Assembly: GCF_048771995.1 (NCBI RefSeq)
Contig: NC_133036.1
Location: 15,965,001 to 16,029,000, forward strand
DNA: 64,000 nucleotides
Reading direction: 5' to 3'
From: Taeniopygia guttata
Lineage: Eukaryota > Chordata > Aves > Passeriformes > Estrildidae
Made by a program: the position numbers and the translations under genes. This document shows, in pieces, positions 14,701-29,700 of this stretch; the first letter of the stretch is position 1, and every line of letters begins with the position of its first letter. The notes beneath the pieces were generated by a model. It was not told where the DNA came from and searched no databases. It saw nothing but the letters and a program-made list of their open reading frames with translations.

Positions 14701-17700
14701 AATGAACAGTAATTCTGATAATTTTTTACATGAAATACAGGGAGAGCGGAGTTTAGAAGAGATCTCTTAAAAAAGAGAAAGTAAAAACTGACAACATGAA
14801 AGAGATTGGTAGCCTTTAGCATCTCATAACTGAGATAAAGAATAACTGTGATGAAAGACAGCTCATGGCAAGGAATCTTGAGTTTGTACTGGACTGTAAA
14901 TCTGTTTCAACAAACAGCTAGAAGGACAACATCATCACCAAGATTTGTATTAGACTGCCACAGAGCACAACATTAAATTGCAAATAGTCTCTCAACGGGC
15001 CCCAATTTACATGTGTTCACAATGATTCTATTTCATGGAAAATTTCAACTAAGTTCTGTCTGAAATTTACCTCTGGGTTCAAGATTTTTTTCGTAACAGG
15101 AAAGATAAAGCAAAATCAAAGCCTAGTTCACAAAAAACTTGAGATAATTTATATTCCAGGAGATGAATTCAATTCCAATGCCTATCTACACATACAGACA
15201 ACAGCAGTTTCCCTGCTATTGCACAAACAACAGAAAAGCTTTTTGTGAAGGTTTGGTAACTTAAAATAATATTATTTTAATCATTTTCTTCAGTAACCTT
15301 TAGGTACAAGACCTGGCAGGGATTTTTTTTAAACTATGTATTTTGTTTCCAATTTGTTAGAGATGTTTACAGCATCTTAAATAGTATCACTTACTTCTGA
15401 TTAAAATATTAGGAACAGATGCAGATAAGTATTCAATATCACTGAACAGTAAAAGAAATTAAATTAAAAACATGCATCAGTGGAAGAATGAGAAACACAA
15501 CCTGGATTAGTATTTGAAAATATAGAGAAATACAACATTAAATTACAAAATACCAAAATTTCCAAGCCACATCTCTTCCAAGGCAATGTTTAGAAAAGAA
15601 AGAATGGCACAAGATTTTGAAGCCAGAGGTTATCTGCACAGAAAACAAGGATTGTCAGAAAGCTTTGATGTTTTGTTCAGCTAAACCCCAAACTTAACAT
15701 CACTGAAATCTTTGCCTCAGTTTTGTTCTTGTCAACTTCTACTTTTGAGAGTAGAAGGCTGGTACAGAAGCTGACTGGAAATTCCATTACTAAGCCTCTA
15801 ACATCAGGGCAAGTTTACAGTACTTCTGGCATTGCTTCAGATGCTGCTGGGTCCCAGCTATGGAAGAAAGGTGCTTACAAGTATTTAGAAGAAAAAAATA
15901 GATACATACAATTTGTAGGGGATGGAAAGTGAAATTAAGTGAACTCCACTTAATGGCATTTATCTAGTGGGTTTTGTAATTCAGTTGCCATTATGGATTG
16001 TGTCATCTAAGCATGTTTCTTTGACAGCTATGAACCAGGGCTGCAGACTGCTGACTCTAAGTTTAAACTGCCTAATTAAAAGGCAAAATTCCCCCATGTC
16101 TCTAGATGAATGAGGGCTGATGGCAACAACTCTATTGCCTGGTTTTTTCTGCCTGATTTCCTTTGGTGGTGGAGTGGTGCGCCTGAACTGTGTAATCTGA
16201 AATTTTTGCACCATATCTTTCAGTACATACTGGAAAAAATAAAAATGCATAAAAGAGATATAATAAATAATAATAAATAAAAATGTAATAAAATATATTG
16301 TCTATATACTACCCTTTTTTTAACTGAGAGTTTCAGAGTCAAAATATCACCCCACATCTGTCAGGCAAGCTCTCAGCTTTGATTGAACCAAAACCAATTG
16401 CCATTCTGTGATAAGCCATTCAACCAAAATACAAAAAGCAACAGTAAAAGACAATGGAGCCTGAAGAATATGTATTTACATTGTCTGAGAAAACTCAGGT
16501 GCTTCATCATTCACATTGGAGACATGGATCCTAACAGTTGCTGTGCCAGTCCTGGGCTCTTCCCCTTGATCTACAGCCATAATGATGAACTCATAGAGGT
16601 GCTCAGGGCGCTCGTAGTCCAACCGTGTGGCTGGAAAAATAGTGCCATGAGAAGTAATACTGAAGTCTTGGCTCAGAGTGTAATACAGCAACTGGGCATT
16701 CTCCTTTGAGTCACAGTCAGTGGCTGTCACTGTTAGAAGAGAAAGACATTGTATAGATCAAAGTTGGTGAATTGGAATGGTAAGTGCATTTATTACTACT
16801 GTAGTAGGACTTGCCTTGGCATGTTGTGCTTGAAATCAGTCAGAAAACTCTGCTGTGCCTTGTGCTTTTTAGTAAACTAACCCTTAGTCAAAAATAAGTA
16901 AGATAAAAAACCAAAAGTTAAGTCCCTGGGAGAATTTGATGCTAGTTAGTCTTGTTAAAGATGCTTGTTAAAGAGTCCTGTACCATCAAGAATATATTCC
17001 CAAATAGAGAAGTATATTCTCATGTCCACCTGACCTACACTGCTGACTCAAAATCACTCAGATCAATGTGCAATTAAATATGGGACATTTACGTATATTA
17101 TTCAACTGATGTGCATTATGTGTTTGTCAGATCCTATTCATAACCTACAAAAATATATGCTAAAAGCACAGTTACCAGACCAGTAACTAACAAACTACCA
17201 TTAGTACAGGATAAATCACTAAGCAGAACAATAGGAGGTTACAAAAGCCTATTTACTAGGGAAAAGCAATTTTCCAGCAGCTGAATTTCCTTTTCCTCCC
17301 TCCAGATTTAGAGAAAGTTTGTGTAAGGGTTAAAGATTAATACAAGGCCCTTATGCAAATGCTTAATAGACTCAATTTTTTTTCTTGCTTTACAGAGCAC
17401 CACCACTTGAAGCTCGAGTTCTTGGTCTCCCTGGGAAGAAGCAAAGTCTTCTTGTCAAGCATCCAAACAAAACCTCACATAGAACAGTTAAAGTGTACAA
17501 GAGTCTGTTAATGCAAGAGAGCAGAATTCCTACAGCAAGCCCACACAGGACTCCCAGAGACAGGCAAAGAAGGTGAGCTGAGGTGTCCATAACTTCTGAT
17601 CCAGGATCACTCTCCTCCTTCAAGAAATGTAGCAAGACTGTTACTATGAGCCTGCTGCTGTAATACCAACCACAACAAAGGTCTGTTACTTCAAAATTCC

Positions 17701-20700
17701 ACAAAGAAAATCTCTTTCCTTTGCCTTCCTGTCCCTTAAAATTGTTTGGGCTGTGGCACCAGTAAATAACTCTGACATTAATCTACAAGGTGTCATTTGC
17801 TTTCAGAGAGCTGCAACTACCCATGCTGGGACAGGTAATTTTGTTTTCTGAACTGAATTCTAAATAGTACAAGGGAGAAAAATACAGTGAACATAATAAA
17901 TGGCTTCAGGAGCACTAACCTTGGAGAAGTGCAGTTGTCATAGGAACTGTTTCAGGAACACCAACTTTGCTGTAAATCGACTGATGAAATGCGGGGGCAC
18001 AATCATTCACATCTGTGATTACAACCAAAACCTTAATGGAGAAGAGGGGAATGTTAAACAGCAAAGTGAATCAAGGGAATGACCTCACTGCTCTGGAAAT
18101 ACCACATGGAAGAATTTCCCAAAAACATCATTGAAGTCTTCAGCAGCTATAGGGTAAGACATTTTTCTTAGATTGCTCTTTGTCTGCTGAGTGCCACTGA
18201 AATATTACATTCCAAGACACTAGAAATTGCCAAGTCTCTGACCCTGCAGCAATGTTTTCCACTCACCTTTCATCTCCATTGATTATTCCTTATTACTAGT
18301 TTAAAGGAAAATGGACCATCTGCTTGCCAAGCACCCTTTTCCCATTATCTTATCTTGCAACACTTCTGTGATTTGTAACACTAAAAACTCTACTGCCAAG
18401 CATATTACATTTTAGCATTATAAATCTCTAAGACCTAGTTCTGAATTTAATTACAGCAGTACAAATCAGATGTAAGTGGAACTGATCTCCAGGGAAGTGA
18501 TCACAGCCCCAGTCCTGACAGGGCTCAAGGAGTACTGAGGCACAGGGTGGGATTGTTGGGGTGTCTGTGCAGGGCCAGGAGTAGGACTCAATCTTTGTGG
18601 GTGCCTTCCAACTCTGGATATTCTATGGTTCTGGTAAACTAAGTAAGAGATACAATTTTGCCTCTAACATCTTTACAAATGCTTTCTTATTCCTGTGGCC
18701 AATATGAGCCCACAGTTAACACTCCCAACAGCAAGGAGTGTGTAAAGGAGTCTTTCTGGTGCTCATGCTGCTGCACCTCCTGCAGTTAGTGAAGGCATTC
18801 TGCATTACAGCACCAGGCAGAGCTGCATTCCATGAGCCTTGCAGAGCAGATATGCATGAACTAGAGCTGCTCTCTCAACTATTGAGGTTGCACCAGTGTA
18901 AAGCAGGTACAAGTTAAACTACCTCTAGGCTAAACATACTTGTAAAATCATCTCACAATCCTCTTTTGAGTCATATTTTACTATTCTTCATCTTGTATTA
19001 CTCAAAACATTGGCATACTGCTTCCTATCTCTCTGTGTCCTCACACTTGATCATAATAATTCTGTCTCCAACTCCCTATCTATCAGGAAATATCCTAAAG
19101 CATGAACAAACTCATATAGTATGCTTTTCCTAGTTCAGTGAATCTCTGAATTCAAATAACTGTAATAACTACATTAAGAAATATTTTTGCTGTCAAACAG
19201 CTTTCTAAAATAACACAAACCATCACCTTTTAATATCAGTGAATTTTTATTACTTTCTTGTTTTACGAGTTCACTTTGTGTTCCTGATACAAAACAAGTA
19301 ATTCTTTGTCCTGCCTTTGTTTTAGAATGGAATAATCTGAAATGTACCTCACACTTGATGAAAGTAGAGTAAGACAAAACCTCATGCCTGGCTTGGCCAC
19401 ATCCATTTCCATGTGTTATCAGATAAGGCTTGGGATCTATGATGGGACAGCATATTGACCCCTCAGAAACAGCTTTTAGAGCATCTGCAAGAGTGAAATC
19501 CAAGAGTCCCTAATCCAACATCTCCCCATAGACAGAAAGACTTTTGAAATGGACAGCAGAATGGCCAGCATGGGAAAATGGGAACTCCTGGTGAATCTGT
19601 CCAGACTCAAAAAGATGAAGGAAAATGGAAATGCACCCAGGCTGCTGGAGAGGAACACCTACCTCAGCAGCAGTGCTGAACTGCCCCTCATTCTCCTCAG
19701 CCCTGACCAAAAGGAGGTACTGGTGGGGGTCACCTTCATAATCCACACTTCGAGTTAGACTGAGCTCTCCTGTTGCCTGATCAATGCTGAACAGACTCCC
19801 AGGATTAGTGAGCAGACTGTAGCTCAGGGATTTCTTCTGATATGACACAGCAGTGACTGTAAGAAAGCTGCATTAAAAGAAATAAAAAGAGAGGACTCAA
19901 GGACGTAACACGACATTGTGAAAAATACGACAAAAGCGATGCATATCAGAAATGATGGTGCAACCCTGCAGGTCTGCTCAGAGGTATCCTCAATGAACTC
20001 AGTGACAGCTGTATCTAAACACCAAATTTGAGCATTTTGTTACACAGTGCTTCTATCACCTTGGGGTTAAACAGATAAAGATTCTTGGAAGCAGAACACA
20101 GTAAGGATTAAAAATGCAGGAACAGAGGATTTAAATTTTGCTGCAACTGAATTTGCCTACTTCAACTTCCTTCTGTGGTTGTGATGGTTTTCAGGCAGGA
20201 AACTAAAAGATAAAGCAAGATGAAAAAGATTTGTTTTAATAACAGCACAATAAGTTTGCTGCAGTCATACCATCCTAAAGTTCCAACAGATAACAGCAAA
20301 AAGATAAAAGCCAGGCCCTAATAGCAGTGAGTGTTACAGCTTATACTGGACATATATTGTTAGCTCATCTGACATTATCATTTTTCCACTGAAGTGCAAT
20401 ATGTTTAAAGCCTTCAAGAGGAAACACCCACAATAAGAAGCAAAAGGAGAAATTTAAATATTTTTAAAGGATTTAAACCAGAAAACTAATTCTTCAAGGT
20501 CGTTTGCTTTAATATGCAAGTTGCTTAGGAAAAAAATTCCATCTCCCAGGAGAACACACCAACCTGATCCTGTGGCAATTACAGTCAAAAAAACACAAAC
20601 TCCTTTTGTGCAAACTCCTTTTTTTCCCCTTGCATTGCCATGCTGCTGTGTCTCATGTCCATCTGGTGCACTACTGAACCAATGGACAACACTGCTGTAG

Positions 20701-23700
20701 ATCATTATCTCACTTCAGTTTCTCCTCTATTTTCCTGTGCTGAGGTCTCACAGGCAGTTTCAGCCGGTGCATGACTGCATTCCTTCCAACAGGAATTCTT
20801 TTGCTCTCCTTCCAGCTCCTTGCCCTGTCTGCATGTTCAAGCCACCCCTGCTCTCCTGCCAGCACTGAAAATCTCAAGGCCATGCTGGAAGCACATTTAA
20901 CAGTCCAACTGAAAACTTTTTTGCCTTTTTTGTCTTTGTACCTCCTCAGCTCAGGCTGCCCGTGCAGCTGTAGCTCAGTGGTGTGACAGGCAGACCAAAG
21001 GAAGGGAAAGATTTGGTAATGATCCACTGCTCAGCAGCAGCCTGAAATCAGGCTCTAACTAATCCTAAACCAGATATTCAGTTCATGACAACAACTCTGT
21101 TCTGCTTTGGCAAACCAAAACCACTACACCTGCATACTTGGGTAATTGGCTCAGTTCAAGTATGAGAATTTTAGGATTCTAAATGGATTTTCATGGCTAT
21201 TTCTGGCCAACACATTACAGAAACTACTTTCACACTTTCATTATGTATATTCAAACATTTTCAGATATAATAACCACACAAAATACTTCATTCCTTTTGG
21301 ATATGACCAAATAATTTGATCAACTGACTAGTCTACTATTATCTAAGGTGTGCAAACCTACTTCTGATAGTGATTAAAAAGTTATGAATAATTTTATTTT
21401 TAATTCTAAACATTATTGAACCCAAGACAGTTGGACACCATAGTATTTTGAAATTATTCAATTTCTTTTATGCCTGTGCAATTTAATTTTATTGCAGTTT
21501 TAAAGAAAAACCTTGTTATCTACTAATATTGTTTTTAAATCTTAACAGTCCTTAGTTATGTAGACACTGTAAAACTGAATGTTCCAGACTAAACATTAGC
21601 ACCACAGATAATATAATATGAGTAATAGTTGAACTGCCACAGAAGGAACACATTGACTGGACAAAAGTATTCTTGATTCAAGTAGAAGAGAAAATATTTT
21701 TTGTAAGAGAAAAACGGTTTGGAAAAGAAGGGACTGAGTATTCAGATAGACTTATAAGGAACACATTGACTGGACAAAAGTATTCTTGATTCAAGTAGAA
21801 GAGAAAATATTTTTTGTAAGAGAAAAACGGTTTGGAAAAGAAGGGACTGAGTATTCAGATAGACTTATGTTACTTACATTTTCTGTGATATTTCAACTAT
21901 CATGGTTATACAAAGAATGGAGAAATAAAATGACAAGTTCTGTGGCATCTTCATTTTAGCTCAGTTTGTCATTGTGATGAAGACAGGAAAAAGAATCTCG
22001 ATTTTTCCAATTTTCACCTGGTGGAGAAGGCACTTCTCCGAATTTGACACATAAAATGAATGTGTTCTTTCACACAGGATACCTTTCTTCATAATGTAAC
22101 AGTACTAATTTGTATTCTGCATTTTGTTTGACAGTTAAGAAACAATCAACATCTAATCCTTTTCATATCATTTCAAAAAGTAAGAAAACACAACTATTCA
22201 ACAGCACTTCTCCCTGTAAAAGGGCTACTCAAACAATGTATCACCAAACTGTGTCTGAATCACTTCTCTTAAGAGACCTAAATTGCATCTCACAGTATTT
22301 ATTTATGATTCACAAACAATGCCAAGGCTCTGGGAGATCAAACAGAAGTCAAAAGCAGGACCACAACCTCACTGCACTGTTGTGAGCTGTTACTTACGGC
22401 TCTCCTTGCGGGGTGCTCTCAGGAACATACACAAAGTATGAGATGTTGGTGAACTGTGGTGGTCGAAATCCAGCAATTACAGAAACAGAGGCTGGGGACC
22501 CTCTGCTTCCAAGTTTATCTGCTGCTAGTACAGTCAGCAAATACTCCTTGTCCCTCACCAATGGCAAACCTGTTGTTTTAATCCAGCCCGTGTCCTTCTC
22601 CACTTCAAATCTGTCTTGGCCACCTGAAAGGAACACATCCACAAATTGTCATCAGTAAGAACATTTTTATTTGATCAAAATTAGGAGGAGACTACAGTGT
22701 CAATTCCCAAGTTGGCTTTGGCTTACGATCAGTATGCACACTAAGGTTCAAAAAAAACTTAGAAATCAGTCATTACATTCATCATTCATGACTGCATTTC
22801 AAAATTCCATTTCACTCTCTGGACAATTATCATTCTTCTTTATCATTGAATTATAAAATAGTTTGGATTGGAAGGGACCTTAAAGTCCAGCTCATTCCAC
22901 CCCCTGCCACGGGCAGGGACACCTCCAATAAGATCAGCTTGCTCCAAGCCCTGTCCAGTGTGGCCTTGGACACTTCCAGGGATCCAGGGGCAGCCACAGC
23001 TTCTGTGGCCAACTTGTTAAAGGATCTCCCCACCCTCCCAGGGAGGAATTTCTTCCCAATATCCCACCTAAACCTACTCTCTGTCAGTTTACAGCCATTC
23101 CCCCTTGTCCTGTCACTCCAGGTCCTTCTGAATAGTCTCCTTCTTTCATCCTCCAAAATTTTGCTGTTGTTTGACCCCAAGTATCCCTTACCAGAAAATA
23201 CTCCACTGGAGAGGTATTGTTGCTCCTCATCTGCTCAGACACTTTTGAACTATTACTAAAGTTTTTTAGCTTTACAGAAAATATTATCACTGAGTTTGTA
23301 CAAGCTTTGCACAACCCAGACCTTTGAAAGTTTTTTACAAATGAACCAGAAGCATGACTCCCAGAAGGGATAGGAACATAACTCTCTTTTCCACCCAACT
23401 AACTACTCCTCCACAGACTGTCTCATAAATACAGTCCCCATTGCCACTCCTTCCCAAAGCCTTGGGATTACTGACTGCTCCAGTCCCCATCATCTCCAGG
23501 GATATATTTTGGCAAGAACTGAACTTTGCAAAGAAATCCATCCATACATCAATAAAAGCTGATTTTTCTCACACATGGTGCTGAAGATTTATCAGCCTTT
23601 TGCAGGAGGAAGGAAAAACAAAGCTGAGGCTAAAAAAGTCACAATAGTGAAGCATAATACTCGGGGAATGGGAGAGTTAAAATTTACCTTCCAAGAGAAA

Positions 23701-26700
23701 ATATTCTACAGTTCCATGGATCCCTTCATCTGCATCCACAGCAAACAGCTTGTACACTTCAGTCCCTCCTGCAGCCTCAGGAGAAACCACAGCCAGGAAG
23801 GGGAAGGGCTCCATGGCCCACTCAGGAACGTTGTCATTCACATCTGTCACAGTAAGTGACACGTGCACCAGGTACCAATCCTTCCCTAAAGGACACAGCA
23901 AAAGGAAGAAATCATTAGAGAGCTACTTCATGGCACTGAGACTAACAGAAACCTATCAGGACTGAGTGTGCACTTCCTGCAATACTGCTGGCACATAATC
24001 CAGAAAAACCTGGAGTCTGAAGCTCTTCTGGAATGAACAGCATCCAGGCACAATGTGGGGAAGAAATAACCAGCACAAGCACTGCTGAGCTGTAAGACTG
24101 GGGACATCCTAATCACATTCTTCTGAGATCTCTTCTTAGGAAACATCACCCATTCTTATATTTTCAAGTTTTAAATACCTTTTTTCTAAAAAATGCTTTG
24201 TTTTTCTGAAGAAAGAAAAAAATTAAATGTTTTGTTTATGCAAAGTTACAGCAACTCTGAATTTTGAAAGTTAAATACTTGTTGCCAAAAAATTCTAATC
24301 TGCCGTAAGCAATTATTTGCCCTTATATAAAGTTCACTGAAATCCTAATATAGTTTTCACTCCTATTTAAACTGAAATATTATTAAATACATACAATCAA
24401 AATCCAGAAGAACAAACTACCACAAAATAGAATTTTAAAATTTTCCAAAAATCAATAGCATAAGATTCTTAAAAATTGAGGAAAAAATTATTTCCTCTTT
24501 ATTTATTATATTTTTACCATTATTAAATTAATGCATGAAATAGCAGACCACCTAACAAGTTTCAGCCAGGTATTGCTGAAAAGGTAGCAGAAAGGACACT
24601 TTTTTTTTTAACTGGTAATTATCAGTAATATCAGGGAGCACAGTATGGATAAAACTTGGGTCTGTGGGCCAGTCTGGCTTCCAGCAGACTGGCACTGGCC
24701 TTGTACATAGTTCTGGACAGAAGGCAAGCTGATGTGCCTGCAGGCCACATTTAATGCCTCTGGCTCCAGAAGGGTGAGCCCCATGTGGCTCCAAAGGCAG
24801 CACAGCTGCACTGGCACTGCACTGTGCTCCAGCCTGGAATGTGGCCCAGGCCAAAACAGCCATCTACACTTACAGCATGACTTAGCCACAAGCTTAATAA
24901 TGGATGTGAATCAGAATTTTTAAAGTTGATGGTGTTAATACTTGATTTCAGTGTTGATTTATTATTTAAACATACATGGAAACATACGGACAAGCATTTA
25001 TTTTCAAAATAGCTCTACAGCAATTGAAACAACATGCAAAAAGGAACATCTAAAACTACCAGTTTTAATTTAAATCTAATTAATAATACAAAGACCTTAG
25101 TATTTAAGTATATATTGAAGTAGAAGATGCTGCCAAAATACCTAATCTAGTAGACAGTGTTATGTTGCTAAGGAAGCCTGTTCTCTCAGGAAGTTCACTT
25201 AGGCTGAACTGCTGTTCCCATTCTCCCTCTCTACTGCAGCATGACATCCCTCTACAAAAAACATCCCTACTCCACCTAAAATCTGTTCCTTTGTGTGAGG
25301 TGTGCATTTACAGACCTTCTCCCTTCACTCCCACAGAAGCACCACCACCTGCAGCTTCAGCTTTCCAAACTCAGAAGTTCCTGTCTGCTGGCAGGTGGCA
25401 AGTTTAGCACAGCACATCAGAACCTGCCATCTGTGAACAACCAGCTCGTGGGCTGTTGTAAAGAAAACTCCTTGGTGCTGTGACTGGCAAAGTCAAATAG
25501 AAGTTTCTTAGTTTAGATTCCTGAGACTTAATCCATCATGACCTTTGAGTACATTCTATTTTTACCCAGAAAATTCTCTTAACAGAAAAAATCAGCAGTC
25601 ACCCAGGATAATCACTGAGGCTCTCCTGAGCTCACCTTGTAAAACTGTATTAATTCATCTCTAATTTAAATCTGTAAATGAGTACATGGCATTTTTTTTT
25701 GTTTCTCTAAAGAGCAACAAAAATTGTATTGACAGTAACTTATTAAATCCAAATTAATTTATTTGTAGTTACACCTATTCCGAGAATCTAATGTTCCAGG
25801 GAATATAATATCAGTTTTACAGTAGCACATATGAAAAAACAGTGCCTACAGCAAAACCCAATATCTAATTTATCACACAGTAAATTACACAAGCCATCAG
25901 TTTCCTGAAAAAGAGCCTGTATTGGGTTTGCCCATTAAACATGCTTTGCACCACTTTAGAACATGGATACGTGCCACATGTGTCCTGACATTTTCATGGC
26001 AAAATTCCCAGTTACCATGTGCATCCAAGTCTTACAAACCCTTCCTGACTGTGAGACCCCCTGTGTGTTATGTATTACTGCACCTCTGCAGACAGAAGTG
26101 TTGGGAGGCCCAGTGTAAGGATGCTCAATTCAGCTTCTGCAGACAGATGTTCCTCAAAACAGTGTCTGTGAAGCCAAAGTTTCCAAAGGCAAACTCAAAC
26201 TGCCTCACCACAAAAGATGGCTGGCACTGAGGTGAGAGCACAGTTGCCTGCTCTGATGTTTTGTAGTCACCCAGGTGTCATTCCCCTCAGCTGCTTTGCT
26301 TTCTCCTGTGTGTAGCACCAAAAAAAAAGTCACAAAAAGCTGAAAAACCTTTAAAAACCCCAAATATGTCAAAAGCAGCAACATGTATAATACTTCTCAC
26401 TAGTATACTAAATAGTACCAGATGTGTTTTAAATACATGTGTTCTCACGTCAGAATATGTGTCCCAAAAGCCCCAGGTCAGCCAGTCCAAGACATCCTGA
26501 AGAAAATACAGAGGAGGGAACATGCTGGACATTGATCCAAGGTTAAAATACACCACAGCAGCACACACTAGGGTGAGCTCTAAATGAGAAGTGCCAAACA
26601 CAACTAGTGACTGCTTGAACACTCCTAAGATGTTAACTAAAAGGTGTCCAAATAGAGTAGTTGCAAAAGGGAGACGTTAATGTCAAAGTTGCCTGTCCCT

Positions 26701-29700
26701 TCTCAAAGGAACAGCTCTGGTGGAAGCTGCCCCAAGTGTGTAAATACCCACTATTAGCCTAGTTTGCCTGGGCATGCTGTGGCCTTAAAGTAGCAGCACT
26801 AAATTAGAATCTGGGTTAAGAACCTTTGAAAATCTGCCCCTATAATAGCAAGACCTATTGAAGGATTTGAATTCTACCTTGGTAGCCCTGCTAGGAGTAG
26901 AAAGGTTACTGATGTTTGTCTCTCTGGTGTCTGGAAATCACTACTCAACCCCTGAACTCACTCTGGTTCAAGTCCTGCTAGAGTTCCTAACATGCATGTA
27001 TTATGTATTCCTCTGTCAGAAAGTAAGACCCAATTTAAGAATAATTCATTTTTATTGAAGTAGGAATAAATCTGGTTACAAATGCCAATTCACTGAAAAT
27101 TAATAGCTGTTACTTGGAACATACTTGTAACTGAGAAACAATTACAAGTAAGAAAACTGTGCAAAAGTGCATAAGGACCAATAATCCTCACATGCTCTAG
27201 CAAACTTTATTGCTCAAAAACTCAAAGGACTTGGCACATTCCTCCAGGCACTTGTATTTTAGCATTTAAGAGACCTTGGTGTCACTCTGACATTTTGGCA
27301 AGACCAAAGCTTTCAGCAATATGTTGATTACTTCTGAAACATGTGAATAACCTTAAGAATTTTGTTAGGACAGTCAAGACAGTCAGTAGGAATTGCAGTG
27401 CAGGTAATGGAAGAGATAGCATTTAAATGCCTCTCTTGACCAGCATCCATTTCCACTGCATATGACTCTACAGATCTTATTGGTATATTATCTTCCTCCA
27501 TCAACCCCAGACAATCTGATTCATAAGAAAAAATGCTGAATAAATCATCATGATTTCTCAGATAAAGGCAGTCTGGAGGAAAATTACTGCAAGTAAGTTT
27601 TCCCTTGACTGAATACCATATATCAAAGGAATAACTAAAGCAGAAACACCAGCCAGGACTGGAGTTCTCTGCAGAGACCTACAAATGTGACCTGACAACT
27701 TGTGGGAACAACATCAGGGTGTCCAGCGAAGCATGATTGGACAAGGACTTGCCAGAGGACAACGAATGCGATGAAGAGACTGACAGCAACAATAATGTCT
27801 GTGTAATATATGGATGTCTAGCAGGACAATACACTAATGATTTCAAAGTAATTGTTCCTGTACATTATTTTTTTTAAGCATAACTCCACATTCTAATTAG
27901 CACAGCAAGTATTTCCAAGTTTTTGCTTGACTGTAATTGCCAGGTCACACACAAAAAGCAGTCTCTGGTGTTTTCTAACTGACACAGCTGCTTACCTGCA
28001 GAACAGACCTTAAACCAGATTTTCAACTGATTTTGAGTAAGGTACATAAAATTAATTTTCTCCCTTATGAATTTTTTTTGTGCTTTAAGAGAGTGGATGA
28101 ATAGAAATTTTATAAATATACACCTCCCTATAGTTCAGGTGTCTCAATGCCTCTGTCCATCAAAACATCCCCCATATGTACCTTACAGATATATTAATAT
28201 ATGCACATCAGAATATAATAGTAACAGTACATAATCATGAATCTGCATTCATATGTTATGATTAATAGTAGTTTATTAGTAGTATATGTGCAGCAATATT
28301 GCTACATTATAGAAGAAAATAATATGTTACAATTCCACTCAAATCTTAGCAGAAACAGCTTAAAACTGATAATCCTCTGTGGATTTGGGTTAAGTCCTAC
28401 AAACACACAGAGAGGTTCTACTGGAATTATCTGTTCCCAATACCAGGCCCTGATAAGCAGTGGAGATACCTGCCACTACATCCAGCAGTGCAAGCTGACC
28501 ACTGCTGAGACCCCTAAGTCAGGAATCTGACCCAGGCTTCATTTTCCAAAAAGAATTTTCGAACTGTTGTGTAACACAATAGCAATTACAAATGTCTCAG
28601 TATTAAATGCTAGATGTTTGACTTTCAAGCCAGGCACACCACTGATATCTTACACAATGTCATCCATTCAAAAGGAATCCTACTCAAAGAATGGTTCTGC
28701 TAATTAGATTGTTGGCACACAGATTTTGCATTTGACAGATTTTCTTCTCTACTTTCAGACAAAAGAAAAATTTAAATTGCTTTCTCACAGATACAGAGCA
28801 AGAGGAGATAAAAGACAAAATGGCCCTTGCTGATCATGAACATGACATTAACATAACACTGGAATATCTTATGTCAAAAATAAGTATTTTTAAAAGTCAT
28901 AGAGAAAATAATACTTCCAAGTGAAAAGGGTAAAAAAAACCATATTTTTATTTAATCAGAAAGTATCTTTCCTCTTATTTTTCTTCAGCATGGAAACTAA
29001 TGAAATCAGGTTCTATAAGCAGATTGCTTTTCCTACGTATTTGCAAACACCACCTCTCTGCCCCTCGCAGTATCAAATCTAAGCCCCCTTCACAGCTCTT
29101 TTCAATTTATACAGAAAACTAAAACTAAAATTCTAAACTCTAGTTCAGAGGTTTTTTCTACTTTAGCTGCTTAATTCCCTATTAGAGTCAATTCGTGTAT
29201 CATCAAAAATCCTTCTTAGGGCAGCTCATCCTGAAGTCTGCTTTTTTTTCTCTCTCATACTCCCTTCCAGTTGGAATTACTTCCTTTTAACTTAATATTA
29301 CTGACAAAAGCTGTAGCACAGAAATTCATTCCCTATCACCAAAATCAATCTTCATGATCCACTGCTGAAACCTCATCATAGGTATCTATCTATAATTGCT
29401 TATTTTTCATGCCTATCTGTGGTTGAAAACTGATAAACAGAAGGATTTATTATACTGCCTTGCTCTGAAATCCAACCACATTAGGTAAGGTAATACACTA
29501 GCTGGCCACGTTTCTGCTCACAGGAGATATATTATATGTCATCACTCATCATTTTCATCCCTTGGAAAAAAAAAGAAGAATGAACAAAAAATTAGGTAAC
29601 TTGCTGGGAAGTTTAATCATAGTAAAAATGGAAATAAATAGCGATGAGTCAGTAAAAAATAGGGAAAGTCTCTAAAACATTTAAACAGCAATAACAACAA

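Larger units (their letters stand above)
2796..23687. other. Introns 2-17 of the type III cadherin gene
   Basis: These are the spaces between exons 2 and 18. They are AT-rich and carry two recognisable CR1 fragments (18481-18640, 22845-23190), a perfect 113-bp duplication (21643-21868), an AT-rich stretch near 16255-16310 and one hydrophobic open frame (17390-17704). I saw no second copy of any cadherin exon, so there is no sign of mutually exclusive exons. Confidence 0.6.

Noticed and set aside
22851..23398. Minus-strand frames just left of cadherin exon 2
   Set aside because: They overlap a CR1 fragment and carry no cadherin motif; exon 3 joins exon 2 in phase without them.
26287..26622. 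Hydrophobic, Trp-containing minus-strand frame of 111 codons in cadherin intron 1
   Set aside because: No family resemblance, no splice support, and A-rich sequence at its end produces runs of Phe; most likely chance.
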